DNA of 64,000 nt from assembly GCA_032158295.1 (NCBI GenBank), contig CM063260.1, forward strand, positions 3,419,501-3,483,500, in the 5' to 3' direction. Below, in pieces: positions 1 to 42,700 of the stretch. This stretch comes from Pycnopodia helianthoides. Taxonomy: Eukaryota > Echinodermata > Asteroidea > Forcipulatida > Asteriidae. The translations under genes were made by a program, and so were the position numbers. The notes beneath the pieces were generated by a model. The model was not told the origin of the DNA. It searched no databases and worked only from the letters and a program-made list of their open reading frames with translations. Position 1 is the first letter of the stretch. Every line of letters begins with the position of its first letter.

Positions 1-32110
<32,110 letters not shown>

Positions 32111-34005
32111 CCAAAAAAAAAGTCGACGCCCGACGAAGACTCACTCTATGGGATTCTATTTAGAGCAAGAAGAAGGAATGAATTTCGGAGATGAAGAAGA
32201 TACTTTGGGGGGTATTTTGATGAATCAAGGTGACATCAAGACACCCCTTTGTTCATTTTACCCTGTAGTCCCTGTACGGCCTCCGAGAGCTGCTGCAAAG
32301 TCTCAACAAGACGACGGTAACATGGAACATACTTGCAGTAAATTATTACAGAATCATTGCTCAAAAGGCATTTTTTCATTTGTGTACAATTTTTGTTCGT
32401 ATTATCTTTTGAATGACAGCTTAATTCATGTTCAGAAGTAATAGCTGCCAAAAAAATAGTCATTGGCTCTCACGGTTTCAGTCCTAGCGGAGTCTTTCTC
32501 AAGGCTAAACGAGAGGTATTCCTATTTATGTTGACGTGTATTGTGTTGTCATTTAGCCTTTGAGATAATTTGGTAATCTCATGCGTAAGCTGATGAGTTT
32601 CCCTCATACCTCATTGAATTTTATGAAAGTTGGGGCGACTCAGTGACTAAACGGTTTAAGAAAAACCTGAATCTACAAGTTTTTGGAAAACAATCGAGCA
32701 AGTCTTCGTCGGATATCTTCGCATTTTGTTCCACACATTGTTAAAATTAATGTGTTTGTTTGTGTGATCACAGATCGTAGGATCTAAGAAAGACGATATT
32801 CAATGTTGGAATCCATCTTTCATGCGTTCAGTTTGAAATTCCTATTTTTTAAAACCCACCATTTTGAAACCCACCATTTTTTAATTGCTCAAATGTCTCA
32901 CGAATTGTTGCACGGACATCATCATGAATGATTGACTACTTATGACTTAAGATTGGACGACTCTTTATGGTGGTGGTTAGGTTAACAAAGTGCTGCTACT
33001 GGTCTGCTTTACTCTCTTTGAATCAAGATAAGGTACAGCATTGGGTACTGTTGGCTGCTTACTGGTCTGAATCTAGAAATGTATTGAAGCAACCTTTCTC
33101 TATGAAAACCCTTTCTTTCGTGTAATTAATTCTTAAACTGGATATTTACATAATTCAACATTTCAAACTGTTATCATGGGTTTTTTTCTTCAGAAAATAG
33201 TAAACTGTTGATTTCTTCCCCCATCCCCCCCCCCCCACTTAACTGGTGCTGTACCATATCTTTAAAGGACCCTTTCAGCTTTAGTAATGTAAACTGTTTT
33301 TTGTATTATATGGATGTGAATGCTGCAATGATAGTAGTTTGTTCAGAGTATTTTTGTTAAAACTTAAATAACTATTGACTAAAGACAATAAGTGTTAACA
33401 CTTTATAAGCAAGCCTCTATTTTCTTAGAGCTGCTAAGCTCAAGATATTGCTACGGAGTTTTTGCCACATGGAAACAGATTACCAGCTAAAAAGCTCCAT
33501 CGGGTGTTTATGAACTAGTGACTGGTTTCCTACACTCATCTGTGCCAGGCAAGTTGCTTAGCAAGAATTCTTAAACTTAGTAAACTTTATGAGATTGAGG
33601 CTGATGCGTGTATAGCAAGATAACATAGTTTAAAAATGGAGCAAGATGTCTCCATGCATGTGGTTTAAAGTTGTACCAGCTTTTCGTATTTGTATTCGTA
33701 ATGTTTCAATTCTTGTTATAATCTGATCTCAGAATAATCTTAAAGGCAAGTTCACTGTTTTCTTGTTTTTGTAAGGCCACACATGCTTTGGTCCTTTAGT
33801 TCTTAAGAAGCCTATCACAAACACTTAACCATCCAAAACTTAATTGATAAAGTTAATCGATAATTGAAAAAAGGTTTCAACTTGGGAGGAATTTTTTGAA
33901 ATGAAAAAAATGACTTAAGACTTACTAAAGTATTACTTACTTCCTGAGTCCTTGGAAGTTTGCCAACTCTTCTTTTTTTTTGAAGAGTAAGTTCAGCACC
34001 TTTAA

Positions 34006-34340
34006 AGGTATTGTACACTTTTGGTAACAGCTCAAAATCAGTGTCCACATTTTGTGTGATTAAACATATGCATGAACAAACAAACCTGTGAAAGTTTGAG
34101 CTCAATTGGTCATCGAGGTCACAAGAAAATAGTGAAAAGAGATCTTATGTGTTTTCTGTTCTTTCAAATTATCGCGCGCGATAATTACTATTGTTTTACT
34201 CGTTTCTCAGAAACGATAGTATTTTAGGCAGAAATATTTTAAGGAACCCTTTCTACCATTATTTACTTTAAATCGTGTAAGTTATGTGTGAATCTGTGAA
34301 CATTTGTGTTTTTCGATCTTACCAATAGTGTACAGGACCT
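34006..34340. mobile_element. TTAA-family MITE (family E), copy 2
   Basis: About 335 bp with the same inverse ends and TTAA flanks, downstream of the CHD stop. It carries a cgcgcgat segment at the centre. Confidence 0.88.
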
Positions 34341-35211
34341 TTAAGCTAGTTCTTCCTGAGATGACATTAACATTATGAACACTTCCCTCCAAACAAAAAT
34401 ACACTATTAACAAAAATAACAATTTAGTTAAAAACAAAAATTAAAAAGAAAGTGTATTCCTTGGCTTTTTTTTAGTTGTATTCAATGTTTGGGAGTTGGG
34501 GGAAAAAAAACGTCCAGTTTAACATGTATATATTGATATCTGTGTTTGTGTCCAATCGCTCATTTTGCAGTGTATTGGAATTTGCATATTTTAATTGCTT
34601 TGCATTATTTTTGTATGAAAATTTAAACATTTTGTGAGAAAAGAAAAAGGCACAGACATTTGGAAAAGGTTATTTTAAGACCAAAATTTAGTGAGAATAA
34701 CGTTTTATTTACTTCTGATAACTACACAAGCAAAATTCCACCGTGTATCCCATACAGCTTGTTAAAGGAAATAAGGCTACAATTGGAGAGGAAAAAAAAA
34801 CCATCAAGCCCAATTTTTTGAAGCAGAAAAACACAAATTTGCTTATCAGATAACATTAGTGTTTAGCAGAAATATGTCACCAGCCGAATACCTGTGTAAT
34901 TATTATTGCAAGTGGTGCCCGGCTAATGAATAATAGCTTAGCAATATTTTTTTGCTATATAATAAGAACCCTCTTATAAAGTTGTTTCCAGTAAGATTTA
35001 TGGCTGCCTCATGGCAATTTGTGCTAAAGATTCGCAAAGAATTGTTTTCCACCGAGCATAATGTTGGGCTCTAAAAAGAGATCCCAAATAAACTGAACCA
35101 ATCTGCATTATTCAAAAATACAGGTCAAGGATACATTCAGTAAAAGATAATACGGTCTTGATAAAGATTTGTTTGGGTAAAAACATTCCCTTTGTTCCAG
35201 TTACACATCAA

Positions 35212-35402
35212 GGCCCAATTTCATAGAGCTGCTTTAGCAGAAAATATTGCTTAACAATTTTCTGCTAAGCAGAAATGAGCAGGATACCAGTCACAAATTG
35301 TGCAGGTGAGATGGTATTTTGGCTGGTAACCTTATTCTGGTAAGCATAATTTGTTTGTGCTTAGCTAATTTTTGTGCTTAAGCAGCTCTATGAAATTGGG
35401 CC
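35212..35402. mobile_element. GGCCC-terminus MITE (family A), reverse copy
   Basis: Same family in opposite orientation, downstream of CHD; right flank CAG, left flank CAA. Confidence 0.88.
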
Positions 35403-36227
35403 CAGAAGTAAGCTTGAAAATTGTCTAACTTATTTATTTTTGCAAGATAATGTAGGTATTTATGCTTTTGTAAAAAGCACTGTGCGTGTACATGCCCTGT
35501 AAAATCCCACGCGTCTATGTTTGTTGAGCACAAATAAACAAGATTTCAAAAACAGGAAATCCTAAATCTTTTTCTGAGTGACTTATAATTTATGGTGTTG
35601 ATAACAGAGGGTGAGTCAAAACTTTACTTGTTTTTCTTCAGATTTGGCTTAAAGTTATAACAAAATGTTTAATGTTTCTTTGTTTTCAAGACTGTCGTTT
35701 ATATTCATCTGCGTATAAATCCATAAACAATATTTCAAATTTGGTCTTGTTTTCAGAAACCACCAAAATAATGGTCAATGTTTTTAGCATTTCCTTTGCG
35801 ACCATAACAATCAAAGCATTAGGCCTATTGAGGTTTATTATTATCATCATTAGGTGGCAGAACAAACATCAACTCTTTTCAATATTGGTGGAAATGGAAA
35901 TTGGTGAGGCTGGAAAAAGTAATAGTGCAAAAACTAGCCATCATTTATTGAAATATTCTTCTAGTACCAAAACATTAATATAAGTAACTAATAACCCATT
36001 TTAAACGGTTTCAGTGCTGTAAATTTTTCCCCAGGGCATCTAAATCATGAAAATTAAACTTCTTCAACGGTTTAGTAGTCTAGTTCATGACTAGGCCTAT
36101 CTGAAAAATTAACCAACCAACACATTATTTATAACTACGTACAAGTCGAACAAGTTTCATATATTTGATAGTTTTAGAAGATCAAAATTAATGTGACACG
36201 TCTAATGTCGTCATCCATACAAGATTG

Positions 36228-36930
36228 TTAGAGTCCGTAGTGAGCACACTTGTCAGCAGCGAGGAGTTGGACGCCGTCAGCATCTTCATTCAGCTCACAC
36301 TGTTTCCCTCTCAAGTTAAATGAGCGGCAACGTTGATCCTTGTGGCAAGCCAGACAGCACTGCAATCTTCCCCGTACGGTAACAGTCTTAAAGGTGTGGT
36401 CGGGCAGGCAGCGATCGGTAGCGATGATGGAGCAAGTCACCGAGTCCTTCATAACGGATACAGGGCGCTCACACATCACATTTCTTGTAAAGTTCGCACA
36501 TGGCCTATCAATCCATTTTTGAACATAAATACTCAGGGTAGCACAGTGTGATACGGTTTTTGATCTTGTCCATCTAGCACGGTACGGCTTCTCCCCAGTG
36601 TCTCCAATACACTCCCAAGCCCCGTCCGTATCTACATCCGTACAGCCAATCCAAAAACGATTACCTGGTATTGACTCCTGGCTGAAGTTAGTCCACAGAA
36701 ATTCATTTTCGTCTCTTGAGTTGGGCGTGGCAAGATACCCTTCAAGTTCATTGCAGCGTCTGACGGCATCTTGCCAGGGGAGTCTCTCAGGGTATAAGCT
36801 CTTGTAGCAAGAACCCTTTCCATTGATGCCACCCCCCTGGGCAAGCTCCGTAACTCACCGCCTCTACGACCGGCGATGTCCACAAACGAATAAAGATGGC
36901 CGCCACACTTAGTACTATGCAATACCTCAT
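36228..36930 (-). CDS. Secreted C-type lectin domain + PAN/apple-like domain protein, apparently single exon, one-base frameshift
   Basis: Starting at ATG 36930 the frame encodes a signal peptide (MRYCIVLSVAAIFIRLW..., about 28 residues), then ACPGGWHQWKG, the usual CTLD opening. The next frame then continues with GSCYKSLYPERLPWQDAVRR, ATPNSRDENEFLWTNF, FWIGCTDVDTDGAWEC and WIDRPCANF...VMCE, the rest of a CTLD fold with its cysteines. After a short link come CLPDHTFKTV, CCLACHKDQRCRSFN and CELN, a PAN/apple-like cysteine pattern, ending TAA at 36228-36230. The break is an extra base in the CCC run at 36814-36816 (plus strand); removing one base restores the canonical spacing C-P-x-G-W-x6-C-Y. 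Corrected length is 233 residues. The usual Ca/sugar motifs are altered (EKP for EPN, WID for WND), so binding is uncertain. Such proteins act extracellularly, often in immunity or matrix. Confidence 0.75.
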
Positions 36931-37910
36931 GCTTGTCAAAAATGATAAGATGTAAATAAACACACACCTTCAAAATTCAAGATTCATGCAGACTCCTCGA
37001 GACACTGATCGAAACATCCGAGTCCTCAAAGCACCAGTTCTTCTCAGAACAACCCCAGCTCATAGAGAGAGTTGATGTACATCATGTCTGTGCAAACCCC
37101 CCACTTGATTGTATTCCCACCATGCCAAGTTTCAAATCCTAATTAAGACTCATACACTATTAAAGCTCCGCAGTTGGTATGGTCAAGGCCTTTTCCATAG
37201 CCTTTTCCACAGATTTAATTAAAAAACCCGTCAAAAACAGCTTTCACAACTTGAGAAAAATGACACAGAGAATCAATGGACTCCTAGGCTCTCCAGTATT
37301 GATTAGTCATAAATGTCAATACAGAAAAGCATATTACTGCAATATGCCCGAGAACTGGTGATGTCAGTTTGTTTACCACTTTGCAGAAGAATGAAAAACC
37401 ATTGTGTCTCTGCTCAACTGTCGGAAATGCAGGACCCAGTTACATCACTTAACCCCGTTTAAAAAATCATGAATGCCATGGAATACTGCAGCGTGCAGTA
37501 CGCTGGGGAAAACGTGTATACATCAATTACAATATTGATTTCATACTTTTTTTCAAAGCTATCAACCTTTCCAGACGTTGTAGTGATAGTTCGGCAAAAA
37601 GAAATGTTTTTAATTTTTGAGTTTAAATATGTTTTTACATTGTGAAACCGCGATTTTTGTTGTTCACTACCCTGATATAAAAAGTGTTTTATAACTGGGG
37701 GTTCGGAGTCCATGGGGTTGTACTGCCTAAAGGGTCAAAGGCCATGTCAATTGGGCCTGTCTGAGGACAGAACCTAAAGAGTTTCACCCGTTTTTGCTAA
37801 AAACTGAACGAGTAATTAACTAAAATGTGTTTTTGGTCTACTGGCTGCAGTCCGGTAGGCCATTGGAGGGTTTAAGCAATGCAGTAAACAAACCGTGATG
37901 TCATCATCTG

Positions 37911-38149
37911 GGCCCAATTTCATAGAGCTGCTAAGCACAACAATTTGCTTAGCATGAAATTTCTTCATTGATAAAAACCGGATTACCAACCAAATTTCCA
38001 CATGATTTTCAGGATAAGCAAACAACAGCTGAATACCAGTAACAACAATATGCAACACAAGGAAATTTGGTTGGTAACCCTGTTTTTATCAAGGAAGAAA
38101 TTTCATGCTAAGCAAATTGTTGTGCTTAGCAGCTCTATGAAATTGGGCC
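37911..38149. mobile_element. GGCCC-terminus MITE, long near-perfect hairpin copy
   Basis: Arms of roughly 90 bp (37911-37999 and about 38061-38149) are near-perfect inverse repeats around a loop of about 60 bp; CTG is duplicated on both sides. The interior differs from the 191-bp copies, so it is a separate subfamily using the same ends. Confidence 0.92.
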
Positions 38150-38318
38150 CTGTACATGGGTCTATTATAATTAACGACAACCACATCAGTAAAAAATGGA
38201 AATTGATGGTTTGTACATTTTGATCATTTTTATTGTTTTTTCTTCTCAGAGTTATAGATTAAATACGAGGCCTTTGGGGGGGGGGGCGACATTTGAGACA
38301 CCCTGAATCAATAGTCAA

Positions 38319-38458
38319 GGCATGCAACTGTAACTTCACCAAAAAAGAGAAAATTACAAAATTTCAATGATTTTGTACAGTATTTTTCAATTTTGAATGG
38401 TAAAACTGAGAACAAAAAAAGAGGAAATCAGCTGATCCGAGGAAAAGTTGCATGCCTG
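38319..38458. mobile_element. GGCATGCAACT-terminus MITE (family I), copy 2
   Basis: Inverse ends aaggcatgcaact / agttgcatgcct with a central tttgaatggtaaaactgag segment; homologous to 6949-7083 on the other strand. Confidence 0.8.
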
Positions 38459-39006
38459 ATAATTGGCCCTTGGAAAAAAATAGGAAAATGTTTTCGATTA
38501 GAAGGGACGAGGGTATGTTTTTGGTAATTACTCCAGAAATTAGTGACCATAAAACCTTACTTGGTAAAAGAGCACTTGGGAGCTGTTGATATTATAAAAC
38601 ATTGTTAGAAACGACCCCCTTTGAAATAATGTAGTTTTAGAGAAAGAGTTAATTTTTTACCCACAAATTTGAATCTGAGAAAAGCACACAATTCTATGCA
38701 TGCAAGGGTGTTTTTTTTTCTTTCATTATTTTCTTGCAACTTCGATGACCAATTGAGCCCAAATTCTCCACAGGTTTGTTATTTCTTATGCATACGTTGG
38801 GATACACCAAGTGAGAATATTGGTCTTTGACATTTTATCAAAAAGTATACCCTGCCTTTAATAACACTTTTACTGAGGGCAAAAGTCGGAAATCAGATTT
38901 ACAGTAGGAATAGTATCACGCCTGATAGTGGTTCAATCAGCTGAATCATGATTGAGTTGTCAGTCTGGCGTACTGATGAGGAAACACAACAAAAAAAACT
39001 TTAGTC

Positions 39007-39310
39007 CAGGTTTCTGCCCAGGGTTTCTTGAGTGGCGGAAAAAAGTTCCCCTGGAAACCATTGCAAGATGGAGCAGTTACACGCTAGATCATATAAATAG
39101 ACTCAAACCAGAGAAGTACTCAAATTTTATGGCTTTGGATACCATTTTTTTTTACTGGTGTTACGTTTCGTTGAAGAAAATTGCAAGTTTGATTAACAAA
39201 ATTGGAAAATATGTGGTGGTCAGAAACAGAGAAAATTCTGCCAGTGGTGGTTGGGGAACTCCGAGTGCCGGGCGGGTTTTCCGGCACCAACCACTGTGGG
39301 CAGAACCCTG
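39007..39310. mobile_element. CAGGGTTCTGCCCA-terminus MITE (family H), copy 2
   Basis: Ends caggtttctgccca / tgggcagaaccctg. Lies between the lectin gene and LSG1. Confidence 0.85.
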
Positions 39311-39585
39311 ATTAGTCTAATGAGTTGAATTCTATCATCTGGGTTCGTAGGAGTAGTTCCAGTCATGGATTGACAGATGTGGATTGGACGGGGTGACAAT
39401 ACAACAAGGAAACAATTCATGGCCTTAAAGTACAATTACTCATGTATAATAGTAAAACGTCGTTTTCAAATTCATAGTCAGTAGGTGTCTTTTGATGGTA
39501 TGATACACAATTGGTAACAATTAGGAAAACTAACGAATGCCTTTAATTCTAAGAGCTTTCTTTTCATTAACTTGATACCTAAACA

Positions 39586-39591
39586 TTTATT
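39586..39591 (-). terminator. LSG1: Candidate poly(A) signal for LSG1
   Basis: TTTATT on the plus strand reads AATAAA on the minus strand about 146 bases past the LSG1 stop codon, a normal distance for a short 3' UTR. The minisatellite at 39600-39688 would then lie within the 3' UTR. Confidence 0.45.
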
Positions 39592-39599
39592 TGTTTGTT

Positions 39600-39688
39600 A
39601 CTGCCACATGACTGGCACGTGACTGCCACATGACTGTCACATGACTGCCACATGACTGTGTCACATGAATGCCACATGACTACCATAT
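39600..39688. repeat. 11-12-bp minisatellite (catgactgcca)
   Basis: About seven imperfect copies of catgactgyca just past the LSG1 stop, with alternate ggcacgtgac units. Probably in the 3' UTR. Confidence 0.85.
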
Positions 39689-39736
39689 GCAAGACAGACG
39701 TTCCAAGTCGCATCTTCTTCACGAGTTTTTCCTCCT

Positions 39737-42700
39737 CTACTCATCAAGGTGACCGTAAACTCGTCTTAGTTTCTCCCGCTTGTTCCGGTTGCCGTGTTTC
39801 TTCCAGGGTTTATCAATGAGACGCTGCTGACTGGCCGATAGTTCCGGACTGCTGACGTTGCTCATGAGTCCCCTGGGACCAACCGCTCCTTTCAGGTGAG
39901 ACTTGGTGGTCTGCTGTGAGAAGAAGGCTTCGTCCATCTTGCTAGAGGTGGGCTGCCCCTTTAACTGTTAAAAACATGACAACAAATTAACAACTATAAG
40001 TTCCCTTTTTTTATTGTCTGTTAATAAAATCAGTCAATTTGAAACAAAAATTATCAACGGCTTCTGACTAGCCCCCCCCCTGAACAAAAGATGCCGACCC
40101 CGAAAAAAGATGCCAACCCCGAACAAAGATACTGACAAATTAGGGAGACTGCCAACATTAAGGCGAGATAGCTCCTGGAGACAAGGTTTCAACTACAGTT
40201 CTAGTAAAATATTCTATCCACCCCCCACCCCGAAACAAAACCAACACAGTTGAGCAAAGCGGCTAACACCATAACTGGCCCAGTTTATCTGACCAAAAGC
40301 ATACATCCGCAGCTAAAATAGCACACACGTTGCTCACCAATTACCATCACAGGTAATAATTGAGTATAACACACATGAGACCAGAGGCCAGGATTCAAAC
40401 TCAAATTCCGATGGCTCAGCCTCAAGATTCGGAGTCAAAGACTCACCAACTCAGTCATAGCAACTATAGACCATGCTACATTTGTTTACAGAGCGGTGAC
40501 CTCGTACATTATAATGCTATTCCTGACGGCAAGATGCTACACAGGCTCAATGGGAAAATCTATATTTTGTGTCATAATTTTCACATAAATTCAAATTTTT
40601 ACAAAAGCAACAGCTGTACAGCTTTTGAGATGTCCCCCCCTTTCTTCATATCAAAAGTTGAGGAAAATCAGACAGTGCGATCTCCATAAAACATAAGATT
40701 TGTTGTATTCTTCCATTGAGCCCTGTACAAATGTGCCCGCCGGAAGTCCAGGCTCTGTGGCTCTTTTGTAAACATGTGATGTCACAGGTCACATGGTCTA
40801 TTGGTACTCATTATTGACGTGAATGGGATTTCTACGTAATAATCAGATGACAGTAGCTCCGTTGAAGTTTTAAGTTGAAAATTGTCCGGATAGGCCAGGT
40901 GGTCTTACTTTAGTTCCTTCATCAGTGATGACAGGTCCCGACAGCTCTTTCCTCATCTTGTTAGGATCTCCATCGGCGCTCGTTCCAACCTCAGAAAATG
41001 CTTGGAATTCAATCTCGCCTATGCCCGGTGGAGGATGAGAGAACAGCAGTTTCCCCTGATGGGTTTTTTCAACAAAAAGATTAATACTCTGTTAAAGGAA
41101 CATTACAGAATTGGTTTTTGCTAACAAAACAGTTGCTGGCAGTGTGAGCACTTTATGTAATCCACCATATACATAAACTGACAAACCTGTAGAAGTTTGA
41201 GATCGATCGGCCATCTGGGTCACGAGAAAATACTGAAAAAAACGATTACACATTTGCATGAAATCATATAGGTTCAACAAATGAATAAAACGCTCACTGA
41301 GCGATAAACTCCAATCGGAAAATCAGTTTATTCATTTCTCATCAAATATGGCATTTCAGACAGAAATATTTCAAGGGATGTTTTCTACTATCATCATCAT
41401 TAGACCGTGTAAGTTTTATGTAAATCTGTGATCAAAAGTATATTTTACAATTACCAATTCTGTAATGTTCCTTTAATAATGGTTCATGAGTTTGAGTCTA
41501 ATAGACCTTAAGACACCGCTGCAGTAGGGCGCCATCATGTTGAGGTCAGTGGGTTACACTGGACCGCAGGCCCGAGGCCAGTGATTTTAGTGTCGGGGCC
41601 AGTAGACTCGAGACCTGACAAGTCCGGTTGTCTTGTGGTTTTTTTCAATTGAATAAGAATGCCTCACAGAGTAATAACAAAACAAAATATGTTCAAATGT
41701 TGACTTAGGGTCTGATAAATACCTTTCAATTCTGTTGAGTAAAGCACACTTTATATGAAAGACAAATGAGACAAATCTTCTCTTACATGTCTTAGTGTTC
41801 GTTCAGATAAAAACTGTTAAATACATGCTAAACTGCGTCAACAAGGTTTTTTTCTCATTTTGAATCTGGTCTTGTAACACAAATTCTGGTCCAGTAAATA
41901 TTTTTAGCTACAAGCCCTACGGTCTTGTGGATTTTCCACCTAAATTCGAGCCCTGTTACGGTTGCACATTGGCCATTCCTGTGCAATGCATGAACATAGC
42001 CGTGTTTTTTTCTGTTGTTTCATCATCGTTTTACCTCGATGGTGGTGGCAGGATGATGTTGATGCATAAAGGTCCATAGACACAGACGATGACTGGCTGT
42101 ACAAACAGCTTTGTCATGTACCGTGTGTGTGTCCAACAGCACTACTGACTGCTGTACTGATTGTATTGAAGTTATGAATACATCCCAAAGGGGTGAAGGA
42201 GGAGGGTTGTAGTTGCTTCCAGGCCTGAAATTACATGGAGGCCACGGGGGCTACGGAGGGCATAGCCCGTTACCCTGGTCCTGGCCTTGGTGTCCCTTCA
42301 AAACTTTCCCAAGGAGGTGTCCTTTTGCAAAATATAAATAACCTTGCCCTCCCAAGATGAAACTCTAGGCCAGGGCCCAATTTCATAGAGCTGCTTAACT
42401 CGTTGACTGCCGGTCACAGATTCGTAGGGCGTTCCCATTTGCCAAGTGCAGTGCGCATGCGTGCATACCAAATAGCTACTATACACAAACAAAATTGAAC
42501 ATACACATTCTAAGGATGTATGTCCTCACCACTGCCAGAAGCTTATTCATTGCGTGCTCAGTGATGCCAGTGTATTCAATTAACAATACAAAGTCCTTTC
42601 ATTCCCTACGAGTATACTCGTAGCGGCAGAAGTGGTTACACCTGTTACTACGAATATACTCATAGGCGGCAGTCAACGTGTTAAGCAGAAAACATTGCTT

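Larger units (their letters stand above)
32111..36227. other. CHD 3' UTR and intergenic region
   Basis: No recognisable gene. AATAAA occurs at 35087-35092 and 35533-35538 as possible poly(A) signals for CHD, both distant. Holds a family E MITE (34006-34340), decayed family A pieces (33420-33600, 34800-34980) and an intact one (35212-35402). Confidence 0.6.
36931..39736. other. Intergenic region between the lectin gene and LSG1
   Basis: Contains a Penelope-like remnant (36985-37140), the hairpin MITE (37911-38149), a family I MITE, a reverse TTAAAGG-type element around 38490-38865, and a family H MITE (39007-39310). No coding sequence seen. Confidence 0.65.

Noticed and set aside
36632..36973. 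113-codon minus-strand frame starting MKVCVYLHL
   Set aside because: It overlaps the lectin in the wrong frame; the neighbouring frames hold the signal peptide and CTLD motifs.
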